The notes beneath the pieces were generated by a model. That model searched no databases, was not told where the DNA came from, and worked only from the letters and a program-made list of their open reading frames with translations. Of a DNA stretch of 64,000 bases, positions 25,490-34,704 are shown in pieces. The position numbers were made by a program, and so were the translations under genes. Source of the DNA: Dehalococcoidales bacterium (GTDB taxonomy: Bacteria > Chloroflexota > Dehalococcoidia > Dehalococcoidales > UBA2162); assembly GCA_016932435.1 (NCBI GenBank), contig JAFGCW010000065.1, positions 1 to 64,000 of the forward strand, written 5' to 3'. Numbering within the stretch: the first letter of the stretch is position 1; each line of letters starts with the position of its first letter.

Positions 25490-26470
25490 TTAAGTAGCTA
25501 TGGTTTCTTCCCATAGGGTTGACTGCAGGAAACTGGCCAGATTGATTTTCTTGTTGGTAAGGTTGAGTTTATGCCGTATCTTCTCCCTGTGGCGGTTAAT
25601 AGTAGCTTCGGACACGTTACGCATTTCTGCTATTTCTTTTGTCCGCATACCGTTGCGGATCATATTGCATATCGAGAGTTCAGTTGGTGTCACAGAATAA
25701 TTTTTAGCGGATAACTTGCTGATAAAGGGCGACGTAATTTCATCGAGATTCGTCCGCAGTAGTTCAACGTATTTTTTCCTGGATTCAGGTAACTGCATGA
25801 TAAGAGCATTCAGAATCGGTGTCAGTATTTTATCGACATTCGTTTTAATATCTTTATGTATCTCCTGTTTTTCCTGCTCGATACGTTCCATTATTAGCCG
25901 TAACGCCGTATTAGCTTCCTGGAGGGCCTGGCGTTCCAGGGTCAATTGCTGATTGGTCTCTTGTAATTCCAGATCTGAGGATATTCTGGTGGCTATGGTG
26001 CCGATTTGCTCGGCCACGGCATCCAGCAGAGCGCGTTCCTCTTTTAAGAAAGGTCCTTCATCAGCCGGAGGACATTCTTCAAGGTAAAAAATAGTACATT
26101 CCCCAACGGCTTCGTGGTACATATAAATAAGGGATGATTGCCGCCAAGGTGTAACCTCGAACTTTTCACTGGCGTAAGTATTTCCCTTGTAGAATATTCG
26201 GGCACAGGTTACCTCCGGATACTGCCATGAATAGGGCAGGAAATTGACTAATTCCTGTAAGAGTTCCTCGATCGAATACATATAACGTTCGGCAAGTTGT
26301 GAAATGCCGTACAGGCAGTTCAGTTCCTTGATACGCTCGCGAAGAGCATAGTCGACTTTTCCCGGATCGGTCTCAGTTGAAAACGGTATCCGCCACAGCA
26401 ATGCCAGTTCTCTGGAAGGGAACGAGAATGGTTGGTCTTCTATCGGATTGCTATTTTCCTTGTTTTCCAT
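25490..26470 (-). CDS. LuxR-type regulator with GAF/PAS-like sensor part
   Basis: This 326-residue protein has an N-terminal sensor region (about 50-170) with a GAF-like pattern, a coiled-coil linker (about 170-215) and a C-terminal LuxR-type helix-turn-helix (SVTPTELSICNMI, MRTKEIAEMRNVSEATINRHREKIRHKL, 255-315). No receiver or kinase domain is present. Members of this type respond to small ligands or act as one-component regulators. It is divergent from the diaphorase operon (about 120 bases between starts), so it is the likely regulator of that operon. Confidence 0.82.
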   Translation of the reverse strand: MENKENSNPIEDQPFSFPSRELALLWRIPFSTETDPGKVDYALRERIKELNCLYGISQLAERYMYSIEELLQELVNFLPYSWQYPEVTCARIFYKGNTYASEKFEVTPWRQSSLIYMYHEAVGECTIFYLEECPPADEGPFLKEERALLDAVAEQIGTIATRISSDLELQETNQQLTLERQALQEANTALRLIMERIEQEKQEIHKDIKTNVDKILTPILNALIMQLPESRKKYVELLRTNLDEITSPFISKLSAKNYSVTPTELSICNMIRNGMRTKEIAEMRNVSEATINRHREKIRHKLNLTNKKINLASFLQSTLWEETIAT

Positions 26471-26596
26471 CCTACCCTCGCTGTTAATGCCTATTAGATA
26501 TAGGCATTATAAGTGCATTAATTCCGTATTTACTACACAAAGCCTATCATTTATCCTGATGATAATCAATTAATCTCAGTATAAAAGGAGATGAGG

Positions 26597-27103
26597 ATGG
26601 ATCAACAGATACTTACACATATTCTGGAGGGGCGCCGCAGCCAGCCAAATCAACTGATAGAAGTACTCCAGGATGTCCAGGAACAGTATGAATATATACC
26701 CCGGGAAGCCATGCAGATGGTGTCGAAAGAACTCGGTGTTCCGATAATCGAAGTGTTCCGGGTAGCGTCGTTCTATAAAGCTTTCAGGCTGAAACCCGCT
26801 GGTAAACATATCCTGACATTTTGTACAGGTACCGCCTGTCATGTCAGAGGTTCCGACCTGCTGGTTAATCAGGCTACCAGCCAGCTTGGCATCGAATCCG
26901 GTGAAGTGACGTCCGACGGCATCTTTTCTATCGAACGGGTAAATTGCCTTGGTGCCTGCGCTCTCGGGCCGATTGTGGTTGATAACGGCACGTATTACCA
27001 CCACATGACCCCTGCCAGACTCCGTAAACTTATAGAATCCATTTATGAAAAAGAAGCGGCGTTGAAAGAAGAGGAGGTAGAGGTATATGCCGAGATTGAA
27101 TAG
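26597..27103 (+). CDS. nuoE: NuoE/HoxE-like diaphorase subunit, 2Fe-2S
   Basis: This 168-residue thioredoxin-like 2Fe-2S subunit opens with a helical part (NQLIEVLQDVQEQYEYIPREAM) that is typical of NuoE. The cluster cysteines are in FCTGTACHVRG and VNCLGACALGP. It passes electrons within NADH-oxidising modules of complex I, HoxEFU and bifurcating hydrogenases. ATG at 26597 has AAAGGAG at 6-nt spacing; the ATG at 26591 is too close. It overlaps the NuoF gene by 17 bases and is the first gene of the three-gene operon. Confidence 0.93.
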   Translation: MDQQILTHILEGRRSQPNQLIEVLQDVQEQYEYIPREAMQMVSKELGVPIIEVFRVASFYKAFRLKPAGKHILTFCTGTACHVRGSDLLVNQATSQLGIESGEVTSDGIFSIERVNCLGACALGPIVVDNGTYYHHMTPARLRKLIESIYEKEAALKEEEVEVYAEIE

Positions 27104-28943
27104 TATTCGTGAACTGGATCATCTTCGAGAAAACCTGAAAGAGCGACATCAGAACCATACTCACACAATCTCATTATGTGGTGGTACCGGCTGCCAGGCT
27201 TCGAATTCCCGCGATGTCGCTGAAGCTTTAAAAGTCGAATTATCCAGGCAGGGTTTGGGAGAAAAAGTGCGACTTTGCGTAACCGGTTGTCACGGCTTCT
27301 GTGAGCAGGGGCCTGTTATGGTCATCGAGCCGGGTAATATCCTCTACTGTCACGTATCACCGGAAGATGTTTTTGAAATCGTTTATCAGACAATCATGAA
27401 AGGAGAAATTGTAGAGCACCTGGTATATACCGACCCGGTATCAGGCGAAAAGTATATTACCGAAGCGGATATACCATTTTATAAGGCTCAGGACCGCCAG
27501 ATACTTTCCCGGAATAAGAAGATTGATCCTTGTTCAGTTGAAGATTACATATTATCCGGCGGATACTCTGCGCTGTCACTAGTTTTGAATAATGGCTACA
27601 CTCCTGAGCGGATTGTGAACGAAGTACTGGACTCCGGATTACGTGGGCGTGGCGGCGGCGGATTTCCTACGGGGCGAAAATGGCTGGAGTGCAGTGAAGC
27701 GCCCGGTGATGAGAAATACGTTATCTGTAACGCGGATGAGGGTGATCCCGGAGCGTATATGGACCGGTGTGTACTGGAAGGCAATCCTCACCTGGTTCTT
27801 GAAGGTATGATTATCGGAGCGCGGGCTATCGGAGCTAGTAAAGGATATATCTATGTTCGTAATGAATATCCCCTTGCGGTAGAGCATTCTCGAGTGGCTG
27901 TCGAACAGGCTCGTGAACTGGGATTCCTTGGCAGGAATATTCTAGGTTCGACTTTTTCATTCGATGTGGAAATTGCGCGTGGTGGAGGGGCTTTCGTCTG
28001 CGGTGAATCAACCGCTCTGATGGCTTCTATCGAGGGAAAGGTAGGAGAACCTAGAGCAAAAGATGTCCATACGGTTGTTGACGGTCTTTATCACAAGCCT
28101 ACCACACTCAATAATGTCGAGACCTGGGCAAACGTACCATCGATAATTCTGAACGGTTCTTCATGGTTTAATTCGAGAGGAACCGAAGGAAGCAAAGGAA
28201 CAAAAATACTTGCTCTGACAGGTCGTATAATGAACACCGGCCTTGTCGAAGTACCTATGGGTATACCGATTTCAGACGTGGTATATGGTATCGGCGGCGG
28301 ATCGGTAAACGGTAACAAAATCAAGGCGGTACAGATAGGCGGCCCGTCGGGTGGATGTTTACCGGCTGAACAATTCGACCTGCCGGTTGATTTCGATATC
28401 CTCGCGGATGCAGGCTCTATGGTCGGCTCCGGTGGGATGGTGGTAATGGATGAAAGCTCCTGTATGGTAGATGTTGCCAGGTACTTCCTGGAATTTCTTC
28501 AGGACGAGTCGTGCGGTAAATGTGTCCCCTGCCGCCTTGGAATAGACCGGATGCTGGAAATAATTACCGATATTACCGAAGGAAGGGGGACGCTCCAACA
28601 ACTCGACCTTTTGGAGGAGCTGGCGGAAACGGTATCCGAAACTGCTCTGTGCGGACTTGGTAAAACAGCGCCGAATCCGGTACTTACTACCCTTCACTAT
28701 TTCCGCCCCGAATACGAAGCCCATATACAAGAAAAACGGTGTCCTGCCGGTGTTTGTAAGGAGTTGATTACCTATAGTATCGATCCTGAGAAATGCACTG
28801 GTTGCGGAGTATGTTTAAAGAGTTGTACTCATGGTGCGATTTCCGGAGAGAAAAAACAACCTCATGTCATCGATGCTGATCTGTGTCAAAAATGCGGTAT
28901 CTGCCGCAGTGAATGCAGGTTCGATGCCATTCAGGTTATTTAA
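27087..28943 (+). CDS. nuoF: NuoF/HoxF-like NADH- and FMN-binding subunit
   Basis: This 618-residue subunit has four parts. Residues 27-110 form a thioredoxin-like 2Fe-2S domain (C31, C36, C68, C72). Residues 150-350 form the NADH/FMN domain with GLRGRGGGGFPTGRKW and CNADEGDPGAYMDR. A SLBB domain and a 4Fe-4S site SCGKCVPCR follow at about 350-480. The C-terminus (about 560-618) has two 4Fe-4S ferredoxin motifs, CTGCGVCLKSC and CQKCGICRSEC. This is the HndC/HydB/HoxF-type extended form used with hydrogenases or formate dehydrogenases. GGAGG and AGAGG lie before the ATG. It is followed at 18 bases by the 2Fe-2S/4Fe-4S subunit. Confidence 0.95.
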   Translation: MPRLNSIRELDHLRENLKERHQNHTHTISLCGGTGCQASNSRDVAEALKVELSRQGLGEKVRLCVTGCHGFCEQGPVMVIEPGNILYCHVSPEDVFEIVYQTIMKGEIVEHLVYTDPVSGEKYITEADIPFYKAQDRQILSRNKKIDPCSVEDYILSGGYSALSLVLNNGYTPERIVNEVLDSGLRGRGGGGFPTGRKWLECSEAPGDEKYVICNADEGDPGAYMDRCVLEGNPHLVLEGMIIGARAIGASKGYIYVRNEYPLAVEHSRVAVEQARELGFLGRNILGSTFSFDVEIARGGGAFVCGESTALMASIEGKVGEPRAKDVHTVVDGLYHKPTTLNNVETWANVPSIILNGSSWFNSRGTEGSKGTKILALTGRIMNTGLVEVPMGIPISDVVYGIGGGSVNGNKIKAVQIGGPSGGCLPAEQFDLPVDFDILADAGSMVGSGGMVVMDESSCMVDVARYFLEFLQDESCGKCVPCRLGIDRMLEIITDITEGRGTLQQLDLLEELAETVSETALCGLGKTAPNPVLTTLHYFRPEYEAHIQEKRCPAGVCKELITYSIDPEKCTGCGVCLKSCTHGAISGEKKQPHVIDADLCQKCGICRSECRFDAIQVI

Positions 28944-28961
28944 ACAGGAAGGAATATTAAT

Positions 28962-29663
28962 ATGCAGCAGTTTGTTAATGTTACGATAGATGGCGCAATC
29001 ATCAAGGCGGTGAAAGGAACGAGTGTTCTCGATACGGCAATTGAGTATGGCATTTGCATTCCTCATCTGTGCCATATACCCTATGTTTCCAATATGGGTG
29101 CCTGTCGTTTATGCATTGTGGAGAATGTGGTAAATGGACGTTCGAAAGTTACCACCTCCTGCACATTGAATGTAGAAGATGGCATGGAGATATGGACCAA
29201 TACAGAAAAGATACGCAGATTACGGAGAAATATTGCCGAGTTGCTGGTTGCTCAGGCGCCTAACTCACGAGCAATCCAGGACGTAGCTGTCCGTTGCGGT
29301 GTCACAGAGGTGCGTTATCCTTTCAGGAATGAGAATTGTATTCTGTGCGGACGTTGCGTCAGGGTATGTGAAGAAATCTGGCAGGCGAGAGCGAGGGGAT
29401 TCGTCGGTCGTGGTAAGGAACGCCACGTCGACTTTCCTTTCGGTATACGACCTGATTTCTGCAAGGAATGTGGTGCCTGCATTCAGCTTTGCCCGATGAC
29501 CATTCCACCCTGTGACGGACCGATAAAAGACGGAGAAGAATATCTCTGCGGAAAATGTGCTTCTCAGCTCATGATTGGTGAAGAAATGCCGCTGGGCAGC
29601 TGCTCCTGGTGCAAACTGGGCGAAGGATTTGGCTGCGGACGTTATGTCGGTGTACTGAGATAG
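28962..29663 (+). CDS. HoxU-like / NuoG N-terminal iron-sulfur subunit
   Basis: This 233-residue protein corresponds to the N-terminal third of NuoG. It has a plant-type 2Fe-2S domain (CIPHLCHI, GACRLCIVE, TTSC), the His/Cys-bearing region near residue 90-115, and two 4Fe-4S motifs (CILCGRCVRVC and CKECGACIQLC). An extra cysteine-rich tail (EYLCGKCASQ, GSCSWCKLGEGFGCG) follows. It has no H-cluster and no molybdopterin domain, so the operon is a diaphorase module only. It matches HoxU or the small subunit of NAD(P)-dependent formate dehydrogenases. The catalytic partner is not in the window. Confidence 0.9.
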   Translation: MQQFVNVTIDGAIIKAVKGTSVLDTAIEYGICIPHLCHIPYVSNMGACRLCIVENVVNGRSKVTTSCTLNVEDGMEIWTNTEKIRRLRRNIAELLVAQAPNSRAIQDVAVRCGVTEVRYPFRNENCILCGRCVRVCEEIWQARARGFVGRGKERHVDFPFGIRPDFCKECGACIQLCPMTIPPCDGPIKDGEEYLCGKCASQLMIGEEMPLGSCSWCKLGEGFGCGRYVGVLR

Positions 29664-29723
29664 CGTCTGATTAAATAACATCAAAACGGGTGTATGTAGT
29701 TACCGTTCTTTTTTACTTGCATG

Positions 29724-29757
29724 AGGGATTTCTGAATATGTTCAGAGATCCCTTTAT
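29724..29757 (+). terminator. terminator of diaphorase operon
   Basis: AGGGAT (29724-29729) and CTGAA (29732-29736) pair with TTCAG (29741-29745) and ATCCCT (29748-29753), giving a 13-nt arm hairpin with a small internal loop, followed by TTTATT. Confidence 0.7.
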
Positions 29758-29834
29758 TAATTGATTATGTAAAAATATGAACAACGTCTGATGATAAGTT
29801 CATATGTCAGGAAATGCTATACTAATACCATACA

Positions 29835-30680
29835 GTGTTAGATATTTATTCACTTTTTCAAAAACATGGATTGACTCCTGAGGCTGTCTCTTCTTTCCAG
29901 ACTGTCATCAAAGACTATTACCGGGAATATGGGCGCGTTTTTCCATGGCGGGAGACGACTGACCCTTACCATATCCTGGTATCGGAATTTATGCTTCAGC
30001 AGACCCAGACTTCACGGGTAGTAGATAAATATAACGAGTTTATTACTGCTTTCCCTGATGTGTTTCAACTGGCACGATCACCGTTTCGCGAGGTCCTCCG
30101 TGTCTGGCAGGGACTTGGATATAACCGGCGTGCCCTGGCGCTACATAAAACCGCCGGTGAAATAGCAGACAGGTTTTACGGACAGGTGCCCGATAATCCA
30201 ATCCTGCTTCACCAGCTTCCTGGCGTGGGAGAGTATACCGCTTCGGCGATGATCGCGATAGCATTCAATAAACCGGCCATCGTTATTGATACGAATATCC
30301 GTACCGTTTACCTCTATTTCTTTTTCAGGGAGACGGAAACAGTCGGCAAAAATGAGATTGTACCGTTTATCGAAGCGACACTCGACCAAGATTCTCCACG
30401 AGAGTGGTATTACGCGTTGTTTGATTACGGTGCCATGTTAAAACGGGAGAACAAGGACCGGGAAGCAGGGAAAAGGAGAAAACAGAGTACGTTCCGTGGA
30501 TCCGACCGTGAGATAAGAGGTGACATTCTACGACTGCTACTTGATACTGAGGAAATGACCGAAGACCAGCTTTTTGCCCGATTACTGTCTGATGAAGATC
30601 GCATCCGGCGTATTGTCTCTCAACTTCATGAAGAAGGTCTTATAGACAATAGTGATGGTAGTATCCGCATCAGGCGGTAG
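29835..30680 (+). CDS. MutY-like DNA glycosylase without Fe-S cluster, copy 2
   Basis: This 281-residue paralogue of the gene at 24328 is over 80 percent identical by eye. It has the same E51, helix-hairpin-helix (128-136) and D152, the same absence of cluster cysteines, and the same C-terminal winged-helix-like part. Substitutions are scattered and mostly conservative, so both copies seem to be under selection. It starts at GTG without SD, 11 nt after a TATACT -10 element. It converges with the photolyase gene (46 bases between stops); both are DNA repair functions. Confidence 0.85.
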   Translation: MLDIYSLFQKHGLTPEAVSSFQTVIKDYYREYGRVFPWRETTDPYHILVSEFMLQQTQTSRVVDKYNEFITAFPDVFQLARSPFREVLRVWQGLGYNRRALALHKTAGEIADRFYGQVPDNPILLHQLPGVGEYTASAMIAIAFNKPAIVIDTNIRTVYLYFFFRETETVGKNEIVPFIEATLDQDSPREWYYALFDYGAMLKRENKDREAGKRRKQSTFRGSDREIRGDILRLLLDTEEMTEDQLFARLLSDEDRIRRIVSQLHEEGLIDNSDGSIRIRR

Positions 30681-30725
30681 TGATCTGGTGTATGCCTATT
30701 ATCGGGATTTATCCTACACCGAGTG

Positions 30726-32078
30726 TTACTCTGGATCTATCGAATATTTCTGAACATATTTTTCGATATCGAACTTTCGCTTCAGGCCGCCGGCACTCAT
30801 GTAACGAATCGATCCGAAGACAGGCCGGCGTGCCCATGGCCTGTCGTGCTTCCCCAGGCACCAGGCGACTCCGGTATAACCATTGGGATCTCTGCCGTCA
30901 AGTTCATATTTATTATTGAGTTTCACGGCTACTGAAAACGCTTCTTCGGGAGAAGCGGTCCATTCAAGTATCTTTTTCCCCCAGTACATACGCATGTAAC
31001 CATGCATTTTGCCTGTGTCAACCATTTCTTTCTGTGCCGCGTTCCAGTAAGGGTCATGAGTCTGGGCATTTTCGAACTCTTCCTGAGTGTATATATACTC
31101 TCTTGTATCACCTTTGTGTTCGTTCAAGGTGCGTTGTGCCCAGTCCGGAAGCCCTGTGAATGAATCGTAATTCTGGTTGTAATGAACGTAATTCACACTC
31201 AACTCACGACGAACGATCAGTTCCTCAAGAAAAGCGTTGACTCCCGGTCCCTGGTATTCACTTATTTCCAGCGCAACATGTAGCGGGGATATCTGTCCGA
31301 AATGAAAGTATGGACTCAGATTGGATTTAGTGTCCTGGTTCGGATCGTTCCTCAGTTCGTGATATGTTTCCAGCTTATTCTTAATAAAGATATCCAGGTG
31401 ATGTTTTGCCTGCTCGGTGCCGCCGGTAAAATCCGGCACCGGTTTAACGGTATGGTCGATTTTAAAATCTGTAACGATACTACTGGGATTTTCGATATCT
31501 ATACCAGGTGAAAAAAGCTTCGTTGAATCGATCTTCTGGGTCTCCTCCGGTATTTCATGAAGGTATCGATGCAAAACCGGTATCAGTTTACGACGGAGCG
31601 TAGCGGCGGAGTATTCTTCTTTTGGAGAAGCAATTTCAACCGGGACCACAACATCGCTTTCAACCTGTATAAGGGAGCAGTCTATATTTGCCGCGACGAA
31701 GCTGCGCCACTGCTTCTGGATCTTCAGATAACCACGGTCGCATACCACCATCGATGCCTTTTTCGCGAAATCTAGTATTCCCTTCTCCGGAGAAATTCGC
31801 TCGATTATCATACCAATGCCCATGTCTCTGAGTTTTTGCCTGGTTTCTTTCAATCCTTCAAGCATAAACACATAATGGCGTTCGTTTGCTTCCGGGAATG
31901 ATTCTGTCAGGCCGAAGTAGACGATGATCGGCAGGTTTCGTTGATTCGCCTGCTCGATGGCGTATGTCAGGGCGTGGTTGTATTCGGCACGCTGCGAAGC
32001 CTGCATCCAGTAGAGTATGTACTCTCCTTGTAAAGGTATCTTGTTATTGAGAGGACGTATTCGTTGTTCTTCTATCAT
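30726..32078 (-). CDS. class II deoxyribodipyrimidine photolyase
   Basis: This is a light-driven CPD repair enzyme of 450 residues. The N-terminal antenna-type Rossmann domain begins IRPLNN and YILYWMQASQRAEYNHAL, the class II pattern. The FAD-binding helical domain contains LSPYFHFGQISPLHVAL, ELIVRRELSVNYVHYNQ, DPYWNAAQKEM, GYMRMYWGKKILEW and PNGYTGVAWCLGKHDRPWARRPVFG. Class II enzymes occur in methanogens and some anaerobic bacteria. I chose ATG 32076-32078, which aligns with the family start. A GTG at 32117 would add 13 residues. Neither start has a good SD. Confidence 0.92.
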   Translation of the reverse strand: MIEEQRIRPLNNKIPLQGEYILYWMQASQRAEYNHALTYAIEQANQRNLPIIVYFGLTESFPEANERHYVFMLEGLKETRQKLRDMGIGMIIERISPEKGILDFAKKASMVVCDRGYLKIQKQWRSFVAANIDCSLIQVESDVVVPVEIASPKEEYSAATLRRKLIPVLHRYLHEIPEETQKIDSTKLFSPGIDIENPSSIVTDFKIDHTVKPVPDFTGGTEQAKHHLDIFIKNKLETYHELRNDPNQDTKSNLSPYFHFGQISPLHVALEISEYQGPGVNAFLEELIVRRELSVNYVHYNQNYDSFTGLPDWAQRTLNEHKGDTREYIYTQEEFENAQTHDPYWNAAQKEMVDTGKMHGYMRMYWGKKILEWTASPEEAFSVAVKLNNKYELDGRDPNGYTGVAWCLGKHDRPWARRPVFGSIRYMSAGGLKRKFDIEKYVQKYSIDPE

Positions 32079-32252
32079 AGGTTTAACTACCCGGAATGCC
32101 GTGTACCTTATCAGCACTTCAGGAGTAAGTATACGTGAAGAAACCAGGACTGGTAAAACAGTAACATTCTGGAAAACAATGAATGATTAAGGCGATGAAT
32201 AGCCGTTTTTCTCCCACTCAGTTTTTTCGAGGATAAACGATGATCCTTTAAA

Positions 32253-32738
32253 CTAAACAGGTTTCCCTTCCGGCGTACTTCTGAACGATTGAATACTTTC
32301 ACCTGTTTTTTGAAAGCCTAATTTGACCAGTAGATTAATCGATGGGTAGTTTAAGTTTGCGGTACCACTCGTAAACTTTTCCACGCCTATTGTGTTGAAA
32401 GCATAGTTTAATATGGCAATACAAGCTTCATAGGCATATCCCTTTCTTTGATATGCAGAATGCAGATTATACCCTAAGTTCTTCCCACCCTTTTTATCAT
32501 CATTAATGGCCAGATATCCAATAACTTTCTTTGTAGACAGTTCGCATACAGCTAAGTATTCATCATTTTGTGAAAACCAACCGGTTATCTGTTTTACCTC
32601 GTTTTCCGAAGTAGGAAACTGGTGATCATATATGGCATATTCAGACGATTCTTTATCTTCAATGATTTCCTGGAGCTCTTTCCAGTCATCCAGGAGAAAA
32701 TTTCTAATGATTAATCTGCCAGTAGTAATCCTTAACAT
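32253..32738 (-). CDS. GNAT acetyltransferase, RimJ/RimL-like
   Basis: This 161-residue protein has the GNAT fold: LRITTGRLIIRNFLLDDWKELQEII at the start, KVIGYLAINDDK, the acetyl-CoA loop region NLGYNLHSAYQRKGYAYEA and a C-terminal VKLGFQKTGES. The family typically N-acetylates ribosomal proteins or other amines; the substrate here is unknown. The start at 32738 matches the family; a longer frame to 32789 adds residues without family support. It is the last gene before the pilus and signalling region. Confidence 0.85.
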   Translation of the reverse strand: MLRITTGRLIIRNFLLDDWKELQEIIEDKESSEYAIYDHQFPTSENEVKQITGWFSQNDEYLAVCELSTKKVIGYLAINDDKKGGKNLGYNLHSAYQRKGYAYEACIAILNYAFNTIGVEKFTSGTANLNYPSINLLVKLGFQKTGESIQSFRSTPEGKPV

Positions 32739-32944
32739 ACTTTCATCATTCTGCGTGTTGTACTGCGCAATTCTTACAAATAGAATCAATTACCTTATCG
32801 TATCCTGCTCTGCCCTGGTAATGCCGAGGTTTAGTACTCTTAGTGTAACGTAGAATTGTCGTCAGGTTAAGTGAAAATAATACGGGTGCAGACATCAATA
32901 TTTTGAGATTATTACAGAGACCTGTTCCGAAGAAAGATACCTGT

Positions 32945-33304
32945 CTAGTACATTACCAGCTGATATGCCAGTAAATTCCAGAAGACAACGATCATATAGA
33001 GTATAACCGCAATGTATGAACTGATAAGTCCTACTCTATAATGCTTTTTTGAAATATTTCGCAGAAACAAGATAACCAGGATTGCACCAAGCAGTTTAAA
33101 AAGGAAGAATTTGTGCGAACCCAGCATGTTGGCCAGAAGTGGATTAGCTTCATAACCTACATCATTAGTTACTGCGAATTCAGTGATCAGGCCATCAGCC
33201 AGGATAAGGGCGAACAATGCTCCCCAGAGTAACTGTAAATTTCTGCTTTGGGTTGCAGCTTTGTTTTGTATTCGCTCTAATATTGCACTGCCTAATTCAG
33301 CCAC
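32945..33304 (-). CDS. small membrane protein (DUF5658-like), copy A
   Basis: This 119-residue protein has about four hydrophobic segments. It shares with the protein at 53123 the block LLWGALF-(A/S)-L-x(2)-(A/T)DG(L/I)IT, then NP(L/F)LA, LxKxxG, L-x(2)-ISK(K/R)(H/N)YR and VVFWN. That pattern fits DUF5658, membrane proteins of unknown function. The palindrome CATCCAAAAGGATG (33429-33442) lies about 125 bases upstream. Confidence 0.75.
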   Translation of the reverse strand: MAELGSAILERIQNKAATQSRNLQLLWGALFALILADGLITEFAVTNDVGYEANPLLANMLGSHKFFLFKLLGAILVILFLRNISKKHYRVGLISSYIAVILYMIVVFWNLLAYQLVMY

Positions 33305-33463
33305 TGGTCTTTTCCTTAATTATTTTACTCGGTTTTTATTGATTATATCTTGAATCCGAATATTATCATCATTAACAGGAAAGTTGAACTCTGGCATTAA
33401 ATGTAGCAAATGGTGAATCTAAAAAAAACATCCAAAAGGATGATTAATGAAACGAAAAGAAGA

Positions 33464-33491
33464 AGGAGCTGAGAGTACTCTCAGCTCCTTA
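33464..33491 (-). terminator. terminator of the secreted-protein gene
   Basis: A perfect 14-bp inverted repeat (33464-33477 with 33478-33491; the hairpin loop takes the central bases) lies 24 bases after the stop of the minus-strand gene. A T-rich stretch follows on the minus strand. Confidence 0.75.
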
Positions 33492-33514
33492 CAGATTTTA
33501 CGAAATTATTATAT

Positions 33515-34396
33515 TTATTCTAGAGGAACTAAATCCTCGTCTGCGTCCGATATCTTAGACGGAACATCGTAGATCCAAACCTGGAGTAGCTTCAAGCCAT
33601 AATTATCATATTCCCAGTATTCACCTTCAAGTAAAGGATCAAAAATGGGAACGCGAACGAGATATGTATCAATGACTGTCTCGCCGATGATGTTACCTTC
33701 TGAGTCGTATTCATACATAATAAGATCAATTTGGAAAACGATACTTGTGAGTGCTGCGGTTACGTCAGTCCAATCCGATTTACCTTTTGGACGTTCAGTG
33801 ATTGCTTGACCGACCTGCTCAATCGAAGCATACACCGTGTCCCCATCAGCTGCTGCCTCTCTCATATAGTTCTTTATTTCTTTTTTATCACTATTAGGCA
33901 GCATATTATATATATCGTATCCATTCTCTTCATCAGCATCAACCAATTCTGCGCAGGTAGTGATCGTAGTGAAACCATATGGTTTTCCTAGTGATCTTAT
34001 ATAGATTGAGTAATCAGACCATACTTCTTCAGTTCCAGTAACGATGTAAGCATCATAACCAGGAGCAGGCAACTGAAATATAGCTTCACCATCTGTGCCA
34101 TTTGCATCGATAATATCGAAGGCACCCGGATCAGTGTATAACATTGGGGTTACACCGTCTTCTTGCATTGCTTGCTGCAGGTATATTTTGCATTTATCGT
34201 TTAGGGGTACGAACATCCGCTTTCCATTATCGTTTGTCATATCGACATTTTTCACATTATCAACGCCGATAATATTAAATTTGTACAGCCTGGTTGCACC
34301 GTCTGGAAGTCCCGCTGGAGTTGCTAACACTGCTGTTGCAGGTACAAGTGCGATAAGAAGTGCCATTGCTAAAAGAATATAAATTACTTTCTTCAT
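33515..34396 (-). CDS. secreted protein of unknown function
   Basis: This 293-residue protein has a classical signal peptide (ALLIALVPATAVLATPAG, cleavage near residue 26) and no anchor. The mature part is acidic and rich in Tyr, Asp and beta-type sequence (FNIIGVDNVKNVDMTNDNGKRMFVPL, YDAYIVTGTEEVWSDYSIYIRSLGKP). It is not recognised. It faces away from the pilin operon at 35060 and shares with it a 663-base intergenic region containing a structured-RNA candidate and a perfect palindrome. A surface role linked to pili is possible, by position only. Confidence 0.75.
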   Translation of the reverse strand: MKKVIYILLAMALLIALVPATAVLATPAGLPDGATRLYKFNIIGVDNVKNVDMTNDNGKRMFVPLNDKCKIYLQQAMQEDGVTPMLYTDPGAFDIIDANGTDGEAIFQLPAPGYDAYIVTGTEEVWSDYSIYIRSLGKPYGFTTITTCAELVDADEENGYDIYNMLPNSDKKEIKNYMREAAADGDTVYASIEQVGQAITERPKGKSDWTDVTAALTSIVFQIDLIMYEYDSEGNIIGETVIDTYLVRVPIFDPLLEGEYWEYDNYGLKLLQVWIYDVPSKISDADEDLVPLE

Positions 34397-34444
34397 TTGT
34401 TGAATCTTCCCCCCTTTATCAACAATAATGATTTTTTATATTGG

Positions 34445-34520
34445 ATTTTACCCTCTACTCCACCGTCGTTGGTATTTCAGCAGGATTTACGCCCGTCGAC
34501 CTCGGGTATGAAGGTAAAAT
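34445..34520 (-). ncRNA. structured 5' leader element, class unknown
   Basis: Arms at 34510-34520 and 34445-34455 form an 11-bp stem on the minus-strand RNA with one G-U pair. That same position is a C-A mismatch on the plus strand, which points to a minus-strand RNA. The 54-nt interior has CCCG/CGGG (hairpin) and ACC/GGT segments, i.e. a branched loop. It lies 50-120 bases before the secreted-protein gene start. It fits no riboswitch consensus I know. The rest of 34397-35059 holds only the palindrome at 34705 and AT-rich sequence. Confidence 0.45.
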
Positions 34521-34704
34521 GGAATTCATTGTATCCGTTTTTTCTCCTTGGGCCGTCATAATTGTTTAATCTGTTCGAGTGTGAATAATACTGATTATTG
34601 AGTAAATTTTTTGCTTAGGATACTGTACCAGATTTACCATGTTAGTAAACTTCTCAAAAGACTCAATCAGTGAGACTTTTTTCTAATTTTTTACCTATTT
34701 TCTC

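Noticed and set aside
28962..29663. [FeFe]-hydrogenase (HndD/HydA-like) assignment
   Set aside because: The protein ends after the ferredoxin motifs; no H-cluster motifs follow before the stop.
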